In this document: one piece after another, positions 58,302 to 64,000 of the stretch
Position numbering within the stretch: position 1 is the stretch's first letter
How the letters are laid out: each line of letters begins with the position of its first letter
Source of the DNA: Mercurialis annua
Lineage: Eukaryota > Streptophyta > Magnoliopsida > Malpighiales > Euphorbiaceae
Assembly: GCF_937616625.2 (NCBI RefSeq)
Contig: NC_065571.1
Location: 55,103,651-55,167,650 of the forward strand
Direction: 5' to 3'
DNA: 64,000 nucleotides
Made by a program: the position numbers and the translations under genes
The notes under the pieces: generated by a model
Seen by the model: only the letters and a program-made list of their open reading frames with translations
What the model was told of the DNA's origin: nothing
The model's database searches: none

Positions 58302-58304
58302 TTA

Positions 58305-59643
58305 GTGTAATAATATTGATTGATTTATACTGAAATATTAGTCTTTGTTTCAATATTAATAAAAAAGGAAAAGAAAAAAGAAAAAGAAAGAAGCTTTAAC
58401 TAAAAGTGTCAAATACATTAATGGTGAAAATAATTGATAGTGGCAAGAAAATCCATTAAAATAAGAAATAAAGTAATATAGTTATCAAGATCAAAAAGAA
58501 AACTTCCAAAACTGAAATTTGGATGATTCTGCTTTTTATTTCTTTATACTGAAGTGTTCTTACTCCATAAGAGAGAAAATGCAAACTAAGTCAGAAAAAC
58601 AAATTGTACAAAATTAAATAAGCTTCTATTATCACCACCTTGTCATCACTAACTAAATTTCAAAATTTGAAAAGATTATTTACAATTAAAGAAATGTTTT
58701 CTCAAATTTGGACATACAAAGAGAAAGCCTAGCAACAAACCAATAAAACAGCCAACCTAGATAGATACCTTTTCCAGGGAATGATGTATTTGGTATTAAT
58801 TTCTTCAAGGGCCACTAAACTTTATTTCAATTTTGTTTTAACTTTTAATTAAAGAATTTTAATTCAATCATTGAGTTTTAAAATTATACTACTAAATAAC
58901 ATGAAATATTTAGTAACTTCAGGCTAAATTAATTTATGTGGTAATTGGATCTTATCGCTTCATGAGACAATAAAAATATTTTTTGTACCAAAATGAAAGT
59001 TTAATGGTCGTTTTAATATTCATTATTAATATAAGTGAAAAATGTAACGTGGTAAATTTATAAATTTAGACAAAATTTATTGTTTGATAGAATACAAAGT
59101 TGCGAGAATTTATTAAATTTTAAAAATTCACCATCCTCCGGAATGCATCATTTAAATTTCCATCTTATATGAATTGAAATCAACATTTGAATAGGTAATA
59201 AATTGTTTTAAAATTGAATATTTCAAAATATTCCTCATAAATTTATGAATTGTATGTTCAATCCAGTAATAAACTCAATAAATCCACAAATCTCAAATTT
59301 TATTGACTTAAAATCGATAAATTTAATAAAATTCAAGAATATCAAAATTTCTCACACCAAAATGTGCCCAATGAACTTTTCGTCATCTATAGTTTTGAAA
59401 TTTAGTGTTAAATTGAAACAAACTAAAATTGTCAGACCAAATTGAAATAGTACAAAAATTTAATGACTACAAAGTACAAAATTCTGATACGCCTGATTTA
59501 TTAAAGAGAACCTACACATAACAAATCTCACATCACTATTCTTTCATTGACCTCACATATATACATTTTGCTTATTTTCTTGCACATTATATCTTTATAA
59601 TACTCTTGAAATTAATTCTGGGGCATGTTTAATTATTTTTGCA
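58305..59643. other. intergenic DNA and promoter of the ATL gene
   Basis: A+T-rich with no coding region. A TATATATAC stretch at about 59558 lies ~85 bp upstream of the ATL start codon and may be its TATA box. Confidence 0.45.
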
Positions 59644-60876
59644 ATGTATCAACTAATTATTGTTCTTCATCTTTCAATCTTCTTCATATTTTCCGTCGAA
59701 GCGCAATTTAATTCGGTCGAAGTAGAAAGACCGACACAAGATGCAGGCGAAACAAATAATTTCCAACCAAGTCTCGCTGTTGTAATCGGAATTCTCTGTA
59801 TTATGTTTTCTTTAACTTTTATTCTCTTAATTTACGCGAAATTCTGCCACCGAGGATCTACAGTTCATGGCGATTCGCAGAATATTAATCCTGATCAACT
59901 AGTTCGATCTGGATCAACTTACTCAGGAATCGACAAAACTGTGATCGAATCGCTTCCTTTTTTCAAATTCTCGTCGTTAAAAGGATCGAAAAAAGGGCTC
60001 GAATGTGCAGTTTGCTTGTCGAAATTCGAAGATATTGAAGTTCTCCGGTTGCTTCCTAAATGCAAACACGCTTTTCATATTGACTGTGTTGATCAGTGGC
60101 TCGAAAAACATTCGAGCTGTCCTCTGTGCAGATGTAAAGTAAGTTCCGAAGACGCCAAAATTATCGCGTTTTCGAATAGTCTGCGGTTCTTGACGAATTA
60201 CCAATCTGAAGCTCGAGAGGATTCGGATATTGAACTATTTGTGCAAAGAGAAGAGAGTGATAATCGTCGTGGTTCTTCGAGATTTAGCATTGGAAGCAGT
60301 TTCCGAAAAACCGAAAAGTTAGACGAAGATGAAGCAATATTAATCCAAGAACAAGAAGATAAATATTCTGATGATGATGATGATAAACAAGATTTGCATA
60401 AATTCAATCACAAGATTATTATATCGGATTTCGTTCTCAAGAATCGGTGGAGTAATGTGAGTTCTTCTGATCTATTGTTCTTGAATTCAGAAATGATTCA
60501 AGATTTATCAAGCAACCGATTTTCTTGTTTAGAATCTGAAAATGAACGGTTTGCCGTTCACGAAAGTGAGCAGAAGATGAAGAATTGTAATCCTTCTACT
60601 TCTTCGGATCATTCGAACAAGATTTCAAATCAAGATTCGTCAAATATTATTGAAAACCAAGCGTGTGAAAGAAGATCAGTGTCTGAAATAACTGGTTTAT
60701 CAAGATTCAGAAATTCGAATATTAATAATTCAATTTCAGGTGAAAATAATTATGATAGAGAGGATTATAGAGTGAGGAAGCTATGGTTGCCAATTGCTCG
60801 GAGAACAGTTCAATGGTTTGCTAGTAGAGAAAGATCTGAACAGACTATGAACACAAGACAAACATTAAATGTATAA
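59644..60876 (+). CDS. ATL42: ATL-family RING-H2 E3 ubiquitin ligase, ATL42-type
   Basis: Intronless, 410 residues. A signal peptide (about residues 1-20, ending SVEA) is followed by a short luminal stretch, one membrane segment (about 44-66), the SGIDKTVIESLPFF block corresponding to the ATL GLD motif, and the RING-H2 finger. Zinc ligands are C121, C124, C140, H142, H145, C148, C159 and C162, with Trp152 and PLC in the E2-contact positions. The long C-terminal tail contains KFNHKIIISDFVLKNRWSNV, VSEITGLSRF and LWLPIARRTVQWFASRERS with NTRQTLNV at the end, features I associate with ATL42/ATL12-type proteins. ATL proteins are membrane-anchored RING ligases in defence and development; the substrate is unknown. 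Most ATLs are intronless, as here. Position near NINJA matches Arabidopsis. Confidence 0.94.
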   Translation: MYQLIIVLHLSIFFIFSVEAQFNSVEVERPTQDAGETNNFQPSLAVVIGILCIMFSLTFILLIYAKFCHRGSTVHGDSQNINPDQLVRSGSTYSGIDKTVIESLPFFKFSSLKGSKKGLECAVCLSKFEDIEVLRLLPKCKHAFHIDCVDQWLEKHSSCPLCRCKVSSEDAKIIAFSNSLRFLTNYQSEAREDSDIELFVQREESDNRRGSSRFSIGSSFRKTEKLDEDEAILIQEQEDKYSDDDDDKQDLHKFNHKIIISDFVLKNRWSNVSSSDLLFLNSEMIQDLSSNRFSCLESENERFAVHESEQKMKNCNPSTSSDHSNKISNQDSSNIIENQACERRSVSEITGLSRFRNSNINNSISGENNYDREDYRVRKLWLPIARRTVQWFASRERSEQTMNTRQTLNV

Positions 60877-62471
60877 GAAATTAGTTTAGATTTCTCTCTT
60901 TTTAATTTCTTTTTGTTTTAATTCGACCATTTGATTTATTTTCTTGGTTATATAATTCATACTTCAAGTTTTAGAAACTTGCTAACGTTTTTAATTTTCT
61001 AAAATTTGGCATATTGATGGATAGTACAATGTAAATACTGATTTTTAATGTTAAACTAGAATATGTGTTTTTTTAATTGTTATCATTGGCATATTATATC
61101 TATAAATTCTTTTTTATAATAATAATAAATATTTTATTAATTGAGAAATTGAAGTGCGAGTTGATCAAAGATTACGTAAAAGAAATATAAATAAAGAATA
61201 CTAAGCCTTATAAGGCGGTCCTTGCTGATTCACACGGGATTCCACGTGCCCCGGCTTGAGTAACGCAAACATTAGCAAGAATCCAGTGCCCCGAAAATCA
61301 AAAATCTAAGAATTTCTCCGACAATATTAATATACAAAATAAAAATCTCAACCAAATAATGAAAAAATTTATTTTTTATTTTTCAATTGTTTTAACAAAA
61401 CTATTTGAATGTATAACTCAATAATTTAGTGATGGAGTCACTTACAGACAGGTCTATGCGTCCATTTTGATCAGAGTTGATTGGAGACGCAAATGTCTTT
61501 ACAGAAAGGTTCCGATTTGGAGCTCTACCTTGAATGGTATGAAGAAATCGTTAGCTGAAATTTTCTCCCTTATAGACTTATAGTTTGCCCCATCAGTAAT
61601 ATTTTTTTGGCGGCATCACTACAACAATCTATCTGCTTCACTTAGTGGTTATTTCCAATCATAAATTGACAATTTGCGTTTGAATGAGTCTGATTGAAAG
61701 AACATTAAAAAGATAAAATTCCCATTGATAGTAATTCAGATCCTCACTCCAATTATATTTTTGTAAATAATAATAAAATTCTTTCAGGAATCTTTGTTGC
61801 GGATTGATCCTAAAATTCATTCTGTTTTGCTTACGATGCCATCTTTATAATCAGATTTAAATCATACAAGGGCTATCCAGATTAACTTTGATGTTGCCGA
61901 CTCTAGAAAATTTTATTTTGGTGTTGTTGCAGCGTTGGCTACTTCTGATTCAGACCAGATTATAGAACGTTTTGACGCTTTCTTTCAGCATATATAAGAT
62001 CCTGATATAATTTACTTCTTAGCATTGTGTTAAGAGAAATTTGAATAAGACTATACATGAGCATGCTCAATCTGTTAAACACATTGTTACTTGAATATTT
62101 GTAACAACTCTGTGTATTTTGTTTTTCTATTAATATATCTCATTTTGATAGAAAAAATTGAGAAAAACTCAATAATAAACTAACGAATGAAAAGATCTAT
62201 TGCTCATTATTTTATTGATCAACGGTAATCAAATTAAAAAAAATAAGAAAACTAAAAAGAAAGAAAAACGAGGGAGTTCATTTTTCATATAAATCAATAC
62301 TTCATATATTTTTTGGGTTATTTGTATATAAAATTCCAACATTTTTTACAATTTAAACATATTTTTTAAAATTTAGCATTAAAAAGTCTAACTTTGCATT
62401 TTTTTTATTTTACAGCTCAAATAACTTATTATTCAATGTCGTTTTAGTCATTAAAACTGGCCAAAGTAATA
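60877..62471. other. ATL 3' flank and intergenic DNA
   Basis: The first ~200 bases likely contain the ATL 3' untranslated region. Around 61200-61300 a less A+T-rich patch (CACGGGATTCCACGTGCCCC) has no recognisable gene. A possible retroelement remnant at 61800-62000 is listed separately. Confidence 0.4.
61800..62000 (+). pseudogene. possible remnant of a retroelement RNase H-like domain
   Basis: In the frame starting at 61872 the translation reads AIQINFDVADSRKFYFGVVA, resembling the INFDGA...GVV motif of RNase H-like domains in plant non-LTR elements and their derivatives. The reading breaks on both sides and no further domain is recognisable. This could be chance similarity. Confidence 0.35.
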
Positions 62472-62768
62472 CTCCCTCCGTCCCATTCTAATTGACAAAA
62501 TATGGAGTTTTTGGTGTCCCATTCTAATTGACAAAACTAACATAATTATAATTTTATTGTTTAATTTTCCATCTTTACCCTCATTTAAAACCATGTCTTT
62601 TATAAAAAATGGTGAGTATTTAATGAAAATTTGACTAATATATACTAATAGCATTAATTAGCTCTATTATCAATAGAAGGGTATATAAATAATTTTCTAT
62701 GTCATTTATTAACTTGTCTTGGTTATTGAAATATAGTTATTTTGTCAATTAGAGTGGGACGGAGGGAG
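62472..62768. mobile_element. Stowaway MITE (Tc1/mariner)
   Basis: The 297-bp element has ends CTCCCTCCGTCCCATTCTA and ...AGAGTGGGACGGAGGGAG, flanked by TA (62470-62471 and 62769-62770). Near the left end the phrase CCCATTCTAATTGACAAAA occurs twice, separated by ~20 bp, a direct duplication not mirrored on the right. Confidence 0.95.
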
Positions 62769-62770
62769 TA

Positions 62771-64000
62771 TCATTTTTAAGGGGGGAAACGCCTAAAACG
62801 GTACTTGACTATAAAATGATTTTTTTAAAAAGAAATAGAATGTAAAATCACATTTTGAATAAAGTGTTTAAATCGCAAAAACATAAAAGGTATAAATATT
62901 TTATCCAAATAACCAATTCTTTTTTCATAGATCAATTAATCATAAATCAAATATTAAGGTTAAAATTATCTTTAAGTATTTTCTTTTTGTAATAAGTGCA
63001 AAGAATTGTACGTATTAACAAAAAACAAACGTAAAGCTGAAGATGGCTGTCATTTTCTTTCTTCTTCTTAAAGGTTTCAATAATGCTGTTTTGTAATTTT
63101 TGTTCTCTCATTCAAGACAAGCCAAATTATACGGTGGAGATTCAAGACTGTCCTTTTTTAAATAGTAACAGAAAAACATAGCTTAGAAAAACCAACTAAC
63201 TTTTTTAATTATTGAGCATTAAAATCATTTTTACTTTTTTATTACAAATTATAAACAATCATTTATTAATATTATATGTACCCTTATCAATATAATAAAA
63301 TGTATTAACAATATGAGATGTAGGCAGTCATATGAAATAATGTGCCCACTAATCTTTGTTTATTATTTTAAAAGTGGGTTTTTTATATTAAAAAATAATA
63401 ATTTCACAAAATTAACAGACTGTTGTCACGGTATATATATCATTTGAACTATAACTCGTTAATGTTCCCTAAACTTGTTTCGGTGTGATGGCGTCACATT
63501 TAAAATTAACTAATCATAATTATACATAGCCTCAACTTGTTTCGTTTAAAAGTTGATTTTTTTGTATTATTATTATTATTACCAGTTGCTGGCATAAGTT
63601 CCCTTTTATGTGCTATTTAGCCTTTGCATTGACGTAAGAGCTGATCCAATCTGGTTAATTAACCTTGAATTATTAATTTAATATAATTATGACTTAATCA
63701 TCTATCATCTAAATTTCCAGGTTATCTTCGTAGTTGCAACTTGCAAGCAATTATAAAATGCTTTTCTGAAGGTAATTTGTCATCGATATGCACATCATTT
63801 TCATTGTGATTAGATTTCTGAATCTGTAGTATTTCTTAATTATTAGTTTATTAGGAGAAAAAATATTGATTGAAATGAACAAGGTCATACTATTATTAAT
63901 CTAAATATTTATGTCTTTTATCAATTATGATCAAATCTTTTAATTTTTACAATTATGTTCGATTTAAAAAATATTTTTACAACTATGTCCAAAAACTTTA
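62771..64000. other. gene-free A+T-rich end of the window
   Basis: No coding region or complete element is visible. The last ~100 bases (AATCTTTTAATTTTTACAAT, TTTTTACAACTATGTCC) look like the start of an inverted-repeat element continuing past the window. Confidence 0.45.

Overview
This window is nuclear DNA from a eudicot plant. Intergenic DNA is strongly A+T-rich, genes are split by GT–AG introns, and every gene I recognise belongs to a land-plant family: a DREB-type AP2/ERF factor, GT47 exostosin-like glycosyltransferases, a CRM-domain chloroplast splicing factor, an STP hexose/H+ symporter, NINJA and an ATL-type RING-H2 protein. I cannot name the species. I saw no rRNA gene, intact tRNA gene or CRISPR array.

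Layout. 1-15.6 kb: one gene, an intronless TINY-like DREB factor (4848-5669, minus), in a field of small DNA transposons. These include a Mutator-type element at 8355-9473 with 115-bp identical terminal inverted repeats around a GC-rich array of near-perfect palindromes. 15.9-20.3 kb: a nine-exon alpha/beta-hydrolase gene (minus). 22.8-25.9 kb and 37.2-39.7 kb: two GT47 paralogues on the minus strand with matching exon structure. The roughly 11 kb between them holds a very young Ty1/copia retrotransposon (27591-32782), a 0.7-kb Helitron and a candidate 3.5-kb Helitron that itself carries a Mutator-type MITE and a Stowaway MITE. 40.0-46.0 kb: CAF1 (plus), sharing a 351-bp divergent promoter with the second GT47 gene, then STP14 (minus). 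49.5-51.9 kb: NINJA (plus). 59.6-60.9 kb: an ATL42-type ubiquitin ligase (plus). The rest is MITEs, one hAT derivative, one PIF/Harbinger element, two Stowaways and featureless A+T-rich DNA.

Functional picture. The genes are not a pathway cluster: they cover stress and growth transcription, jasmonate repression, ubiquitination, plastid group II intron splicing, sugar uptake and wall or Golgi glycan synthesis. Their order matters more than their joint function. In Arabidopsis, as I recall the locus numbers, CAF1 sits beside ATL12 on chromosome 2 and NINJA sits beside ATL42 on chromosome 4. Here CAF1, NINJA and one ATL gene lie together, which looks like the arrangement before duplication and gene loss split it.

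The most unusual sequence is the palindrome array inside the Mutator-type element. A shorter relative without the array (33814-34182) lies in the same window, so the array looks like a later gain.
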